From: Planococcus citri
Taxonomy: Eukaryota > Arthropoda > Insecta > Hemiptera > Pseudococcidae
Direction of reading: 5' to 3'
Length of the DNA: 64,000 nucleotides
Assembly (NCBI RefSeq): GCF_950023065.1
Contig: NC_088681.1
Location: 67,738,836 to 67,802,835, forward strand
The notes beneath the pieces were generated by a model. The model did not search any database, had not been told where the DNA came from, and saw only the letters and a program-made list of their open reading frames with translations. Below are positions 22,657 through 32,111 of this stretch, in pieces; within the stretch, counting starts at the first letter, position 1, and each line of letters begins with the position of its first letter. The translations under genes and the position numbers were made by a program.

Positions 22657-22689
22657 ACATAGATTTATATGTACTCTGATAACAAAACC

Positions 22690-23340
22690 TTTTACGAAAA
22701 GATATCCCATCCAAGACTCTATTTTTTACCCTAAGATATCAAATGTACCTAACTTAAAGTCAAGTAAAAAGATGAAACTTGATAAATCATGATTGTAATC
22801 TCATCTCAAGTTCCGATTGAAAATTTTCAATCTTGAGATTTCATAAATAAATTCAGACGATTCACTGATAAGTACCTATAATTAATTCCTTTTCTTATGT
22901 ACGCGAGTACAAAAGTGTAAAATAGTACCTTTTACCCTAAAGTGATTTTTTATTTTTGTTTAAAATGGCTACTCAATCGCCATTACTTAAATGATAGTCA
23001 ATTAATTCGAAGTATTCAAATAGACAGCGATCTACACGGACCTGTTGCAATAAAATGTAGAACAAATTCAAACGAACAACATGAGACGACGCCGACTTGA
23101 TTAATTCACTTATTTTTTTTAAATTTTGAACATGAATATTATAGGTACATTTTTGTACAAATTAAAATCTATTAAGAAAAATAAATTGCCGACATGAAAA
23201 TGATAAAAGTTCATTTTTTCAGGAGGTAAAATCAGAGATAAATGACACAAATACGTTATGTCATTTAGATACCACTGAAACCACATTGGAATTCAAGAGT
23301 ATAGATTTTGATCATGGTGGAATGTATTATACCTGCCAAA
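22690..23340. repeat. Copy C of the Ig-like exon repeat
   Basis: Starts at ACGAAAAGATATCCCAT and runs in the same order as copies B and D up to the TGCCAAATTC word, where it joins copy D head to tail. The junction uses the short shared word CCAAATTC, suggesting an unequal exchange of about 0.85 kb. Confidence 0.8.
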
Positions 23341-23537
23341 TTCATGATTTAATGGTAAGGTACGATTTTCTTTCAGTTGAATTTAATGCAGAAATAAACA
23401 GAGAGAAAATAATGATAACTCTAAACCTGGGCCCCTGCCTCCCTTTAGCTCTGTCTCAGCACACTGCATACAGAAAATACGAAAAGATATCCCATCAAGA
23501 CTCTATTTTTTACCCTAAGATATCAAACGTAACTTAA
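23223..23537 (+). CDS. Ig-like domain exon, copy C (intact frame)
   Basis: After a TTTTTTCAG acceptor the exon reads EVKSEINDTNTLCHLDTTET then LEFKSIDFDHGGMYYTCQI. The E-F strand signature (L.F.SIDF...G.Y.C) indicates an immunoglobulin-like domain, a surface or secreted module. The frame is unbroken for 44 codons to a possible GTAAGG donor at 23,355, or reads on to a stop at 23,535 through HDLMVRYDFLSVEFN. That downstream part belongs to the next repeat copy, so the tail is a duplication artefact. The first half of the domain, with its B-strand Cys, was not found here; an upstream exon is needed. Compare 16,233 and 24,003, where the equivalent exon is broken. Confidence 0.45.
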   Translation, partial: EVKSEINDTNTLCHLDTTETTLEFKSIDFDHGGMYYTCQIHDLMVRYDFLSVEFNAEINREKIMITLNLGPCLPLALSQHTAYRKYEKISHQDSIFYPKISNVT

Positions 23538-24200
23538 AGTCAAGTGAAAAGATGAAACTCGATCAATCATGATTGTAATCTCATCTCAAGTTCCGATTGA
23601 AAATTTTCAATCTTGAGATTTCATAAATACGAGTAAATTCAGACGATTCACTGATAAGTACCTACAATTAATTCCTTTTCTTACGGAAAGTGTAAAATAG
23701 TACCTTTTGCCCTAAAGTTATTTTTTATTTTTGTTTAAAATGGCTACTCAATCGTCATTACTTAAATGATAGTCAATTAATTCGAAGTATTCAAATAGAT
23801 AGCGATCTATACGGAACTGTTGCAATACGTAAAATGTAGAACAAATTCAAACGAACAACATGAGACGACGCCGACTTAATTAATTCACTTATTTTTTTAA
23901 AAATTTTAAACATTCGAATAATAGGTACATTTTTGTACAAATTAAAATTTATTAAGAAAAGTAAATTGCCAACATGAAAATGATAAAAGTTCATTTTTTC
24001 TGGAGGTACAATCAGAGATAAATGACACGAATACATTATGTCATTTAGATAACACTGAAACCACGTTAGAATTTAAGAGTAAGTATAGATTTTCATCATG
24101 CTGGATTCTATACTGGCCAAATTCTGACGAATCAAAGTTGGTCAGAATTGTTCACAAAATTAATTAAAGTGTCTAATAATGAGACAACAAGCAGAATTAC
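23341..24200. repeat. Copy D of the Ig-like exon repeat
   Basis: Aligns with 15,583-16,440 (copy B) and follows copy C directly in tandem. It keeps the 3'-UTR-like AATAAA block, the ACGACGCCGAC block and the Ig-like exon. Confidence 0.8.
24003..24193 (+). pseudogene. Ig-like exon, copy D (frameshifted)
   Basis: The acceptor is CTG where copies B and C have CAG. The frame EVQSEINDTNTLCHLDNTET is followed by LEFKS and then a 4-base AAGT insertion that moves the Tyr-Cys part out of frame; the Cys codon TGC is also TGG->GGC-like changed in this copy (ACTGGCC for ACCTGCC). With three separate lesions the copy looks inactive. Confidence 0.5.
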
Positions 24201-24395
24201 AACAGTATGTTTGAACAAATGGTGCAGAATGCACAGTATGACAGTCGTGATTTATTCGAGAAATGTAAGTATACCCTGCCTATCCCAGAAACAATCACAG
24301 AAACCATGAGGTGTTACGCCGATTACTATCGGTTTCAGAACACCTACTTGAACGGTTATAATTGCAAATCCAAGTGTAAGGTAACATCCAATTGA
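24195..24395 (+). CDS. Cys/Tyr-rich terminal exon, YHARKS family
   Basis: Downstream of an AAGCAG acceptor the frame reads NYNSMFEQMVQNAQYDSRDL, then FEKCKYTLPIPETITETM, then RCYADYYRFQNTYLNGYNCK and SKCKVTSN with a stop. It is the intact relative of the 19,533 exon end, where the Gln codon is a stop. Four Cys with many Tyr and no charge runs suggest a small disulfide-bonded extracellular part. The preceding Ig-like exon in the same unit is broken, so whether it is expressed is open. The arrangement of Ig-like exon then Cys-rich exon may be the original gene order. Confidence 0.45.
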   Translation, partial: NYNSMFEQMVQNAQYDSRDLFEKCKYTLPIPETITETMRCYADYYRFQNTYLNGYNCKSKCKVTSN

Positions 24396-24757
24396 CCCAA
24401 TAGTTACAAGGCTTCGAGCCGAAATTTAATTTCAACTATTTAAGTGGGTATCCTGGAATCTATAATAGTCAATCCTACACAACTTAATCCAGTTTCTTCA
24501 ATATTTTAGCAATTTCTTTTCATTTTTTATTGATTTTTATTTCAATTTGTTTTCTAAATTTATGTGTTGTTGTAGTCGATATTTTATTCAATTTTTCTTT
24601 AATTTTAAAGAATTTCACTATTTTCATAAATAACCAGGTAACTAGGTAGGTACTAGGTAGAAAAATAACACTTTGAGTTGGGTACATTATCTGGATCTTG
24701 TAAGAACGCAAATGGCCCAACTCAAAATCCCAACAACATTGCAAATTGTTTGAGTTA

Positions 24758-25363
24758 AGGTGCACCGGGGGAAGTTGGAATTCGGGGTAAGTTAGAAAAC
24801 TTGCTCTAGCGCCTAGAGGTTTATATCTGGCGAAGTGCCACTAAAGGTGACTTGAGGGTACTACCCCTACTTCATCACGGCGTAAAAATTTTCGCGATTC
24901 AGTTTCATTTTAGATGTCTTTGGTTCAATTGTATTTTGTTGTTGTTTTGAACTTATTTTGAATTTGGTCTAAAATACAGACTTTCTATTTCTTAGTTTTT
25001 CGCATATAGCGGACGAACCGTGCGTCCTAGTGAAAATCTGATGAGAGTGATCTCAAAGAGAATTAAATTCTCTACAATTTTGTTTCTATGCCATTTTTCT
25101 AGGACGCTTGGTTTGTGATCTACGCCTCTGCAAAGTTTAGCCTGTTCTGACTTCCCCCAATTGGGGTAAGTCAGGACAGTTTATATTTTATTCCACTGAG
25201 CGAAAGCTACTGTGTCAATCGCGCTCAAATTTTTACCATAGGTTAAGAACCCTTATGGGAACCTACATAATAAATTTGATCCATATTGGTTCATTAGAAG
25301 GGGAGTAACAGCTGTTCAAAGTTGAAATTGCGAAAAATCATTCTGACTTGCCCCGGTGCACCT
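24758..25363. mobile_element. 606 bp MITE, AGGTGCACC ends, TA duplication
   Basis: AGGTGCACCGGGG at the left and CCCCGGTGCACCT at the right are perfect inverses, each flanked by TA (24,756-24,757; 25,364-25,365). Inside, GGGGTAAGT.AG words occur near both ends in opposite directions. No ORF. This is a typical mariner-type MITE. Confidence 0.85.
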
Positions 25364-25675
25364 TATATTTTTCATGTTTTATACACTCATAGGTATTATT
25401 ACCTATTCAATATTTCATTGGACAATTCAATGTCGAACTGAAAAAATTGAAAATAAGCAAGTAGAAGGTACAGTTGTTTAAGTCAATTGTGTAGAATATG
25501 CTTTTCTTGTGAGGTTTGAAATGTTCAAATTGAACCAGGTAAAAAATTTTACACGATGAACCGACGTGCTCAAGTCATTTTAAGATTTAACATATCCAGT
25601 ACTATAACAATAATCTTAATTTCATGATAAGCACTCGTTACTTTACAAAATATATGATTATATCTATTTATCTAA

Positions 25676-25858
25676 GGGCCGGTTGCACCATCTAGAGTTA
25701 AACCCAGATCACAGTTTAACTCGAGATCAGGGAAGTTTTATCATTGCACCATCAGGAGTTACCTGTTTACTCACAGTTGATCTGTGATTAAGTTTACCCG
25801 CCAATTTTTCAGGGTTAACCTCAGATTACTAGTTTACCCTAGTTTACCCAGTTCCCAA
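25676..25858. repeat. GGGCCGGTTGCACCA repeat, one end only
   Basis: Starts GGGCCGGTTGCACCATCT and contains several half-repeats of the type AGTTTA(A/C)(C/T)C and TTGCACCATC. GGGCCGGTTGCACCA is a common terminus of short insect elements; no matching right end was found, only a weak ATGCAACCGGT at 26,524. Confidence 0.45.
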
Positions 25859-25912
25859 TTGATAAGAAAATAAAATGAGTTTTTCTGGTAATGAAATTTT
25901 TCATTTTTTCAG

Positions 25913-26221
25913 GTGTTTGTCTTGTCAATCCTAGGGATAGCGAAATTGTACGCCCTCCCAACGGCATCAGTTGATGTCGAAGCAAGTGACCCTGAGGATT
26001 ACCACCCCGAAACGAGTGAGGATTATTATGTCCCGGAAACAAGTGACGATCCAGAGCCATATCCATATCATCCGGTTTTCCCGATTCCACCCACACCACA
26101 CTCCTACACCTACCGCACATATCAGTGTAGGAATGACATCATATGTGAAAGACGTGAGTTAGAAAATGTCACAGCGGAAGCTACAACAAATTCATCTACA
26201 AAACTAGCATCTGCCGTCTAG
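25913..26221 (+). CDS. Acidic Pro/Tyr-rich secreted-type terminal exon
   Basis: Directly after a CATTTTTTCAG acceptor the exon opens with a hydrophobic run (VFVLSILGIAKLYALPTA) that looks like the end of a signal peptide; the Met must be on an upstream exon, since the first codon is GTG. The mature part is acidic with a repeat-like pattern (PEDYHPETSEDYYVPETSDD), then Pro/Tyr-rich (PEPYPYHPVFPIPPTPHSY), then TYQCRNDIICERRE with two Cys and an end rich in Thr/Ser. A strong internal GTGAGT donor at 26,152 may give an alternative splice form. AATAAA at 26,425 fits as poly(A) signal. Likely a secreted protein; family unknown. Confidence 0.5.
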   Translation: MFVLSILGIAKLYALPTASVDVEASDPEDYHPETSEDYYVPETSDDPEPYPYHPVFPIPPTPHSYTYRTYQCRNDIICERRELENVTAEATTNSSTKLASAV

Positions 26222-26424
26222 CTGTTGTGCCTTTTTACGGTAACCTGCGGTAATTACCAATTTAGAGATCTAGGTTTAAGTTTGTTATAGGTAACTGTTT
26301 CGTTATTTTATCGTTCTGTTACTTGTAACGTTATGTACATACAATGTATCCGACTACAGCTTTAACTTTTAAGTTGTACTTTGTAATTTAGATTTTCTTG
26401 TTAATATGTTTTGTTGTTTCATCG

Positions 26425-26430
26425 AATAAA
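26425..26430 (+). terminator. Poly(A) signal AATAAA
   Basis: Lies 204 bases after the stop of the acidic exon, with T/G-rich sequence beyond. Confidence 0.45.
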
Positions 26431-26544
26431 GATGGTGAAATTGGAGTTTGCGTTTTATATTTTATTCTAGTCAATAATATTTTCCATCAATTCACTTCAT
26501 TTTCAATTTTTTTAAAGTTAGTAATGCAACCGGTTTGACCTCCG

Positions 26545-26685
26545 ATGTCGCGAGCCATTACAGAACCTCATCGCCGGCCTCAGAGACAAAATGCACCTCG
26601 GAAAAACAGCAACCATACAAACCACCACCGCCTAAAGTTTCGAAACATAGGTATAACCACCAACGTACTAAATACCTATCTTTGA
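26545..26685 (+). pseudogene. Short proline-rich ORF (copy 3), frame unclear
   Basis: An ATG frame reads SRAITEPHRRPQRQNAPRK, matching the REPRRPQNQKPPREK part of the 31,754 ORF at DNA and protein level. The next block, however, is coding-like in another frame (KPPPPKVSKHR), as it is after the stop of 31,754. The frame switch between copies suggests decay, or that the sequence is not translated. It abuts the start of duplicated unit copy 2. Confidence 0.35.
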
Positions 26686-27187
26686 AAAATCCAAATTTTT
26701 CTTTCCTTCTTCTTTGATTAATTCACAGTTTGGAAATTTTAACCGATCTCACTTCTAAATCATTACTGCATTCCACCTTATTCATTTTTTGCAATTTCAT
26801 TTCAAAATTATAAAGGGTTAAAATATTACCTTCATTCTCTCAAAGATAGGCAATTATTTCTACCTACATGTGATTTATTTTTCAAGCGATTCTTGATAGG
26901 TAAAACTTGAAATTCAAATTAATTTCTCACTCCTTTTGGTAATTAAAAAACTTACCCGATAAGGTTTGATAAAATCTATCTATCTATCTTCACTCAGCAC
27001 TTGGGTGTCTTGTTTACAACGCTCGCGCCCTCTTTTTAAGACACTTGTGCACTGTTACTGGAAACTCTCCACTTTGGAAATCGTCTAATTGCCTGAAATA
27101 TAATAGATTTAGAACTCCCCAATCGAATCTTTCGAAACCTTTAGCCTTTAGAACGATCCGATCCTCGTTTAATTTTCTTACGATTAT

Positions 27188-27340
27188 CGGCCGCCACCAG
27201 CCGCGGCACATGCACCGCCGCCGCAACGGGGGCATACTCGTAGAACATCGCCGCCCTCCTCGCAAACCGGCCAAACAATTTCAACAGCTGCCACCGGTAA
27301 AAAAAAAACTTGCACCTATGGAAAACCAACATCGCAATAA
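27188..27340 (+). pseudogene. Short proline-rich ORF relative of 6,837
   Basis: DNA here matches the 6,837-6,989 ORF, with a ~34 base insertion after ACATGCACCGCCG and two extra A in a poly-A run. The two changes cancel so that the last residues (YGKPTSQ and stop) return to the ancestral frame, while the middle is read differently (RRTSPPSSQTGQTISTAA). The frame has no ATG. A frame lost in a recent duplicate argues against strong constraint. Confidence 0.45.
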
Positions 27341-28186
27341 ATATACCAATTGACGATAATTGATAATGTTTTGTGACTTCCTTAAATAAAAATATCTGTC
27401 CAACACTTTTTAGTTTAATCAAAACTTTTGGACCAATGTGTAAGTACTCGCTCCCTCACCCCCGGCATCTACTTTATTCTTTCAAAAATTTTAAACATTT
27501 CAAAATGTTTCGATCTTTTTTTCATTTTTTTTTTGTCGTTGTTCAAATGTTTAAGTGTTTTTTTGACGTATTCAGTGTTTGCATATCACCGCTTTTGGGT
27601 TAAGTAGAAAAGTTCATTATTAATTTTTGACGAGTTCAAAAATTTCCAAAATGATGTAGGCCCTAGGTATCAGTTTTTTTCTCTGAAATGTGATACTGAT
27701 AATCTTGCAATCATCTCCCCAAGGAGATCAAAGTGGAATTGAAGAGCCTATTTCAATGGATTCGTGGTAGTGAGCATCATTTGAAATTTTGAGTTATTAG
27801 CAAAAAACACTTTTCTGGAGAGGTCTCACCCCCTCCACATGAGGATAGCTCAGCAGTCAGTGTTATTAAGTACAAGGATTACAGATAGGTAGCAAACGAT
27901 TTCTTTCTTAATACCTACCACAATACAGTTCTCTTATGTAGTGTGAAAACGTGTCGACCATTGAACATTATTTCGCGACTTTTGTAATTAATTTACATTT
28001 AAAATCCATTCTGAGTAAGTACCACATAATTTCAACTCTTTTCTCATGTCTTTTCTCTTTTTTTACTGTTTAATAAAAAATACGTAGGTAGTTAGCCAGA
28101 TAGAAAATTCCATTACTATTTCTTTTGACATATCAATATCTGTTCAAGAATTCCAATTCGAAATCTTCTTCTCTATTCAGATAGTA

Positions 28187-28309
28187 ATGTCTTCGAAACA
28201 AACTAGCCGATCTGAGGCATCGAGACTAGCCGTCCGGCCACCTTCTCCGCCGGCGAACAACCCTCGGCCACCGGCGCCGCAGACAATCAACCAACAACCA
28301 ACCTCGTAG
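28187..28309 (+). CDS. Short proline-rich ORF (copy 5)
   Basis: Forty codons start six bases after a TCTCTATTCAG acceptor. The N-terminus SSKQTSRSEASRL resembles those of 22,411 and 31,754; the rest is Pro/Ala/Asn rich (RPPSPPANNPRPPAPQT). It is much more GC-rich than its surroundings. The block that contains it is absent from copy 1 of the duplicated unit; the deletion ends right at its stop codon. Function unknown. Confidence 0.4.
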   Translation: MSSKQTSRSEASRLAVRPPSPPANNPRPPAPQTINQQPTS

Positions 28310-28358
28310 GCCGGAACGACAACACACAAGTAGCACAATCTGTCGACTTTATTAACAG

Positions 28359-30365
28359 AGATAGGTGAAATGCCCCTGTCCCCGATTTTTGATTTTTTGA
28401 TTGAACATTGTTGGGTACCTCTAAAAAAATTGTAGACCCAAAAATTTGCCCCCCACCCCACCTCTCTTGTCCACAATGACAAAAAAACATTGTTTTCGAT
28501 TTCGGGAAAAAAATCGCACTTCAACGAGTTTTGAATAAAAAATTTTGATTTTATACCTAAAATATAATATACAGGAAGCATGAGTCTATCCAAATGAATT
28601 TTTTCAAAATTTTTCGGCCCCCCTGGGGGGAGATATTGACAAAAGAAAATTCGAAACCACCATATCTCCGAACCTAATTTTTGTGCCCAAAATTTTTTTC
28701 CTCTGAAAATATGTCCAGGTAAGTACTATTTTTGGAAATTTTTTCAAATTTTTTCTCCAGGTGGGTCATCTTCAAAAACTCAAAAAACTCTTCAAAATGT
28801 GCTTTTTGTATCATAATAGCACCGCCAATTTCAAAAATACTCGTAGTGAAGTTCTGAAGCTTTGCACGTGAACCTTGAAAAACTGTAGAAGATGCAACAA
28901 TTCCTCTAAAAGCTCATTTTGGGCCCATGGGCACCTCCCCACCCAATTTTGGATCTGAAAAATGTTGGAAATATGGGTGTCGTTTTCATATAAATCGAAC
29001 GCCCTGAACACGAATATGAAGTTGGATTTACAGTTGGACCCTTCCAAGGTCCCCATTTGGGGGGTACAGTGTCCCAAAATTGAGTTTTTCGCAAAAAATG
29101 GTTTATTTCAGCATTACCTAAGTCCTGTAACTTCCTTAATCAAGGTTGAACCTTGGTTTTTGTGGAGAATACCATTATACACCCCCTCTACCTATGTTGT
29201 CTACTATCACAAGCTGTCCTATAGAACACACTAAACTTCTAAAAGTCGTTTTCGCAATAGGCATGCTGCAAACATCATACTACCCTATGTAGGATGTACA
29301 CAATAGCAATCACTGAACACAATTACAAAGGACGTACATTCCATTCGAAAGTTAGGCCACATGGTGATTGGTATGTAGGTCAGTGGGAATGAACATTTAC
29401 ATCTTGAGCTAGAGGATATCACTGTAGTATTGTTGAGTGAGCTGTTGAAGTGATTTATTATGTATCTAGTATGTTCGATATGTTCCTGTGATCAAGAAGA
29501 TAGTGATGATACAGCTTCACCCCCAGGGGAATAATTTTTTTTGACCATTTAAAGAACCCTTATTCTTAAAAAACTAGTTTCTACTTACCTATGTCATATT
29601 TTGATGCATGTAAAATAATTTCTTTTTTGTGTATTTTGTACCCAAGCACTAAAATAACCCGTTTTTTGCGAAAAACTCAATGTTGGGACACTGTCCCCCC
29701 CAAACGGGGCCCTTGGAAGGGTCCAACTGTAAATCCAACTTCATATTCGTGTTCAGGGGGTTCGATTTATATGAAAACGACACCCATATTTCCAACATTT
29801 TTCAGATCCAAAATTGGGTGGGGAGGTGCCCATGGGCCCAAAATGAGCTTTTAGAGGAATTGTTGCATCTTCTACAGTTTTTCAAGGTTCACGTGCAAAG
29901 CTTCAGAACTTCACTATGAGTACTTTTGAAATTGGCGGTGCTATATGATACAAAAAGCACATTTTGAAGAGTTTTTTGAGTTTTTGAAGATGACCCACTT
30001 GGAGAAAAAATGTGAAAAAATTTCCAAAAATAGTACTGACCTGAACATATTTTCAGAAGAAAAAAAATTTTGGGCACAAAAATTAGGTTCGGAGATATGG
30101 TGGTTTCGAATTTTCTTTTGTCAATATCTCCCCCCAGGGGGGCCGAAAAATTTCGAAAAAATCCATGTGGATAGATCCGTGCTTCTTGTACATCATATTT
30201 TAGGTAAAAATCAAAATTTGTTATTCAAAGCTCGTTGAAGTGCGATTTTTTCCCGAAAACAATGTTTTTTCGTCATTGTGGTCAAGGGAGGTGGGGTGGG
30301 GGGCCAATTTTTGGGTCTACTTTTTTTTTAAAATCCGAGGACAGGGGCATTTCACCTAATACCCT
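28359..30365. mobile_element. 2.0 kb foldback element with ~710 bp arms
   Basis: The left arm starts AGATAGGTGAAATGCCCCTG and the right ends CAGGGGCATTTCACCTA.TACCCTTTT. Arms run to ~29,100 and from ~29,658. The unoccupied site is present at 7,961-7,980 in copy 1 of the host duplication, so insertion came after that duplication. The left end lacks part of the AAAGGGTATTCC terminus. Open frames found in the arms on both strands (28,811-29,234 and 29,591-30,238) are mirror images and not genes. No transposase. Confidence 0.9.
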
Positions 30366-30600
30366 TTTATTGAAAATAAATCGTTAGTTTATAGTCATTT
30401 ATATTTTTGCTATTTTTAGGAGATATTCTGCATTTTATACAAAATAGATTATCGTTTTTGAATAGAGATTATCTTTCAATAATACATTGATTTCTGTTTG
30501 AAGTATTTACTTATATCGGACAGTAGTTAGGAGATTTATTGAAGTAGATTTTATTTCAATTTCATATCAGGTGAATTTTTTGTAAATGGGTACTAAAAGA
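30366..30600. repeat. Duplicated unit, copy 2 (right part)
   Basis: Continues the match to 7,973-8,215 (TTGAAAATAAATCGTTA onward) and ends near CAGGTGAATTTTTTGTAAATG, just before the position where copy 1 has the LTR. Confidence 0.75.
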
Positions 30601-30840
30601 AATCAATAAAACAAAATTACGCTTATTAAAGCCAGATTAGTAGCTTTACCGATAATTTCATTGAAAGGTAAGGTGATTTTTCAAGTTTTAATTGCTTAAG
30701 GTTCTGTTTTTTGCTGTATTTTTCATTCGTGAGTTCAGCGTGAAATTTTACTTCACAATGTGTAACTGAAAGTTCATTTATACCGCGCGATCGTAAAACT
30801 ACATGCCCAGAAGTATTTTTGCTTATATCAAGATAGCTGA

Positions 30841-30958
30841 AAGGGTATTCCCGGGTAAAATAGGTGAAATGCCCCTGTCCTCGGATTTCTGAAATTTTGA
30901 TGAAACATTATTGGGTACCTTTAAAAAAAATGTTGGGGTCAAAAAAAATTTCCCCGGA
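30841..30958. mobile_element. Terminal fragment of an AAGGGTATTCCC foldback element
   Basis: Begins AAGGGTATTCCCGGGTAAAA, ATAGGTGAAATGCCCCTGT and matches about 118 bp of the end of the 28,359 element type, then stops. There is no partner arm nearby, so it is a solo end. From there to 31,259 there is no other supported feature. Confidence 0.7.
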
Positions 30959-31259
30959 GACAGTATTATATAAGTATGTACGTATATTTTGAGATTCTGC
31001 GTCGATCTATGCTATTTTAGTCAAAATCCAAGGCCAGTTTTAGGGTTCTACTGAGTGATTGAAAATTTTCTAGCCGTTTCTTGGCCTAAGGCGGTTTTCA
31101 CCAGTAGCCCTTCAATTAGATCGTATAATGAGGTTTAAATAACCCACTAATTTACCCATTCTCGCCAATTTTGATAAGTGATCATATTGACACAAATCAT
31201 AAGATTTCTATTTTCTTTTCAGAAATTACACAAACCATAAATTGCATCGTGCTCACAAA

Positions 31260-31640
31260 ATGATTTTATTTATTTCTATTTTCGTCATTTTGCTAACATT
31301 GAATTGCAACGGTAAGTACTTCGATTTTAATTACATTAAGTGGAATATTCTAACAAATATAAACGAAAAAATGAGGCGTTGTTTAGCTTCACAAAATATT
31401 CGCAAATAATTCAGTTTTTCGTACATTTTTCATGTTTGCAGAATGTAGTACTTTCAAAAAAACTCTCATTTTCATTTACGATGAAACGATTACGAATGCG
31501 TACGATACGGATTGGATATTAACCAACTCAGTAAAATATGTGAATCTTGCCAAAGGTTTAATAGGTACTGTAGTAATTCTTGCGAATTATTTACTTGTCG
31601 ATAGGAGTTGTTTTACATTTATTTTTGCAGAGAATACCGA
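31260..31640 (+). CDS. Small secreted protein gene, partial, 2-3 exons
   Basis: Exon 1 (31,260-31,311) encodes a signal peptide MILFISIFVILLTLNCN and ends in a strong G|GTAAGT donor. Exon 2 starts at 31,442 after TTTGCAG, in phase, and reads ECSTFKKTLIFIYDETITNA then YDTDWILTNSVKYVNLAK. It either ends at a GTACTG donor (31,565) followed by a 10-base microexon (31,631-31,640) between TTTTTGCAG and GTAAGT, or reads through to the same GTAAGT donor. Later exons were not found. The product would be secreted; no family is recognised. The tiny exon recalls effector genes of sap-feeding insects, but that is only an analogy. Confidence 0.5.
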
Positions 31641-31672
31641 GTAAGTATAATCTTCTCTGTTGAATCATTTAA

Positions 31673-31709
31673 CGGTCATGGTATAGCAATTATTGCTATA
31701 CTATGACCG
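31673..31709. repeat. 37-base hairpin
   Basis: CGGTCATGGTATAGCAA and its inverse (one mismatch) enclose a 3-4 base loop. It overlaps an ATG at 31,703 that would give the next ORF an apparent signal peptide, which makes the second ATG (31,754) the better start. Confidence 0.6.
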
Positions 31710-31753
31710 TTCTGTTTTTAATTTTATTTTGCTTAATATCAGCTATTTTAGGT

Positions 31754-31921
31754 ATGACTAATTTAAGTCGCGAACGTTCGCGTTCTCCGGAGAATTTTAC
31801 GGCGAATCAAGACGTTCAACCTCCGCCGCGACCGAATCGGACACCAACAACGACGCCAGTCAGAGAACCTCGCCGGCCACAAAATCAAAAACCACCTCGG
31901 GAAAAACACCAAGTATATTAA
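31754..31921 (+). CDS. Short proline-rich ORF (copy 4)
   Basis: Fifty-five codons start two bases after an AG (TATTTTAG|GT) acceptor-like site. The peptide begins TNLSRERSRSPENF and continues with QPPPRPNRTPTTTPVREP and RRPQNQKPPREKHQVY. An upstream in-frame ATG (31,703) would add a hydrophobic leader (TVLFLILFCLISAILG), but it lies in a hairpin and the relatives at 22,411 and 28,187 lack it. The DNA after the stop still encodes IKPPPPKVSK in another frame, as at 26,600-26,650, so a one-base indel may have changed the end. Function unknown. Confidence 0.45.
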   Translation: MTNLSRERSRSPENFTANQDVQPPPRPNRTPTTTPVREPRRPQNQKPPREKHQVY

Positions 31922-32111
31922 ACCACCACCTCCGAAAGTCTCAAAGTAATAACAAGAACCCCCCACATAGCGAGAGATGATCATTTTATCTTTTACTAAT
32001 GTTTATGTAAAATAGATTTTGCTCTCACATTCTTACATACAAGCAATTTTATTTCCATTTTGCACTTATCCTCGCTAAAATAAATTAATTGGTACGTACC
32101 TATGTAATCAG

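Larger units (their letters stand above)
26669..28358. repeat. Duplicated 1.7 kb unit, copy 2 (left part)
   Basis: Counterpart of 6,504-7,968. It also contains 27,967-28,309, a block missing from copy 1. It is cut at 28,358 by the 2 kb foldback element and resumes at 30,366. Confidence 0.8.

Noticed and set aside
22369..22714. Minus-strand ORFs over the 22.4 kb proline-rich ORF
   Set aside because: They are shadows of a GC-rich plus-strand frame, with no start or splice context.
23355..23376. A 22-base intron (GTAAGGTACG..TTTCTTTCAG)
   Set aside because: Far below the size any known spliceosome handles; the sites may be used with other partners, or read through.
31703..31753. Signal peptide for the 31,754 proline-rich ORF
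   Set aside because: The ATG lies in a hairpin arm, and related ORFs at 22,411 and 28,187 start at the position of the second Met.
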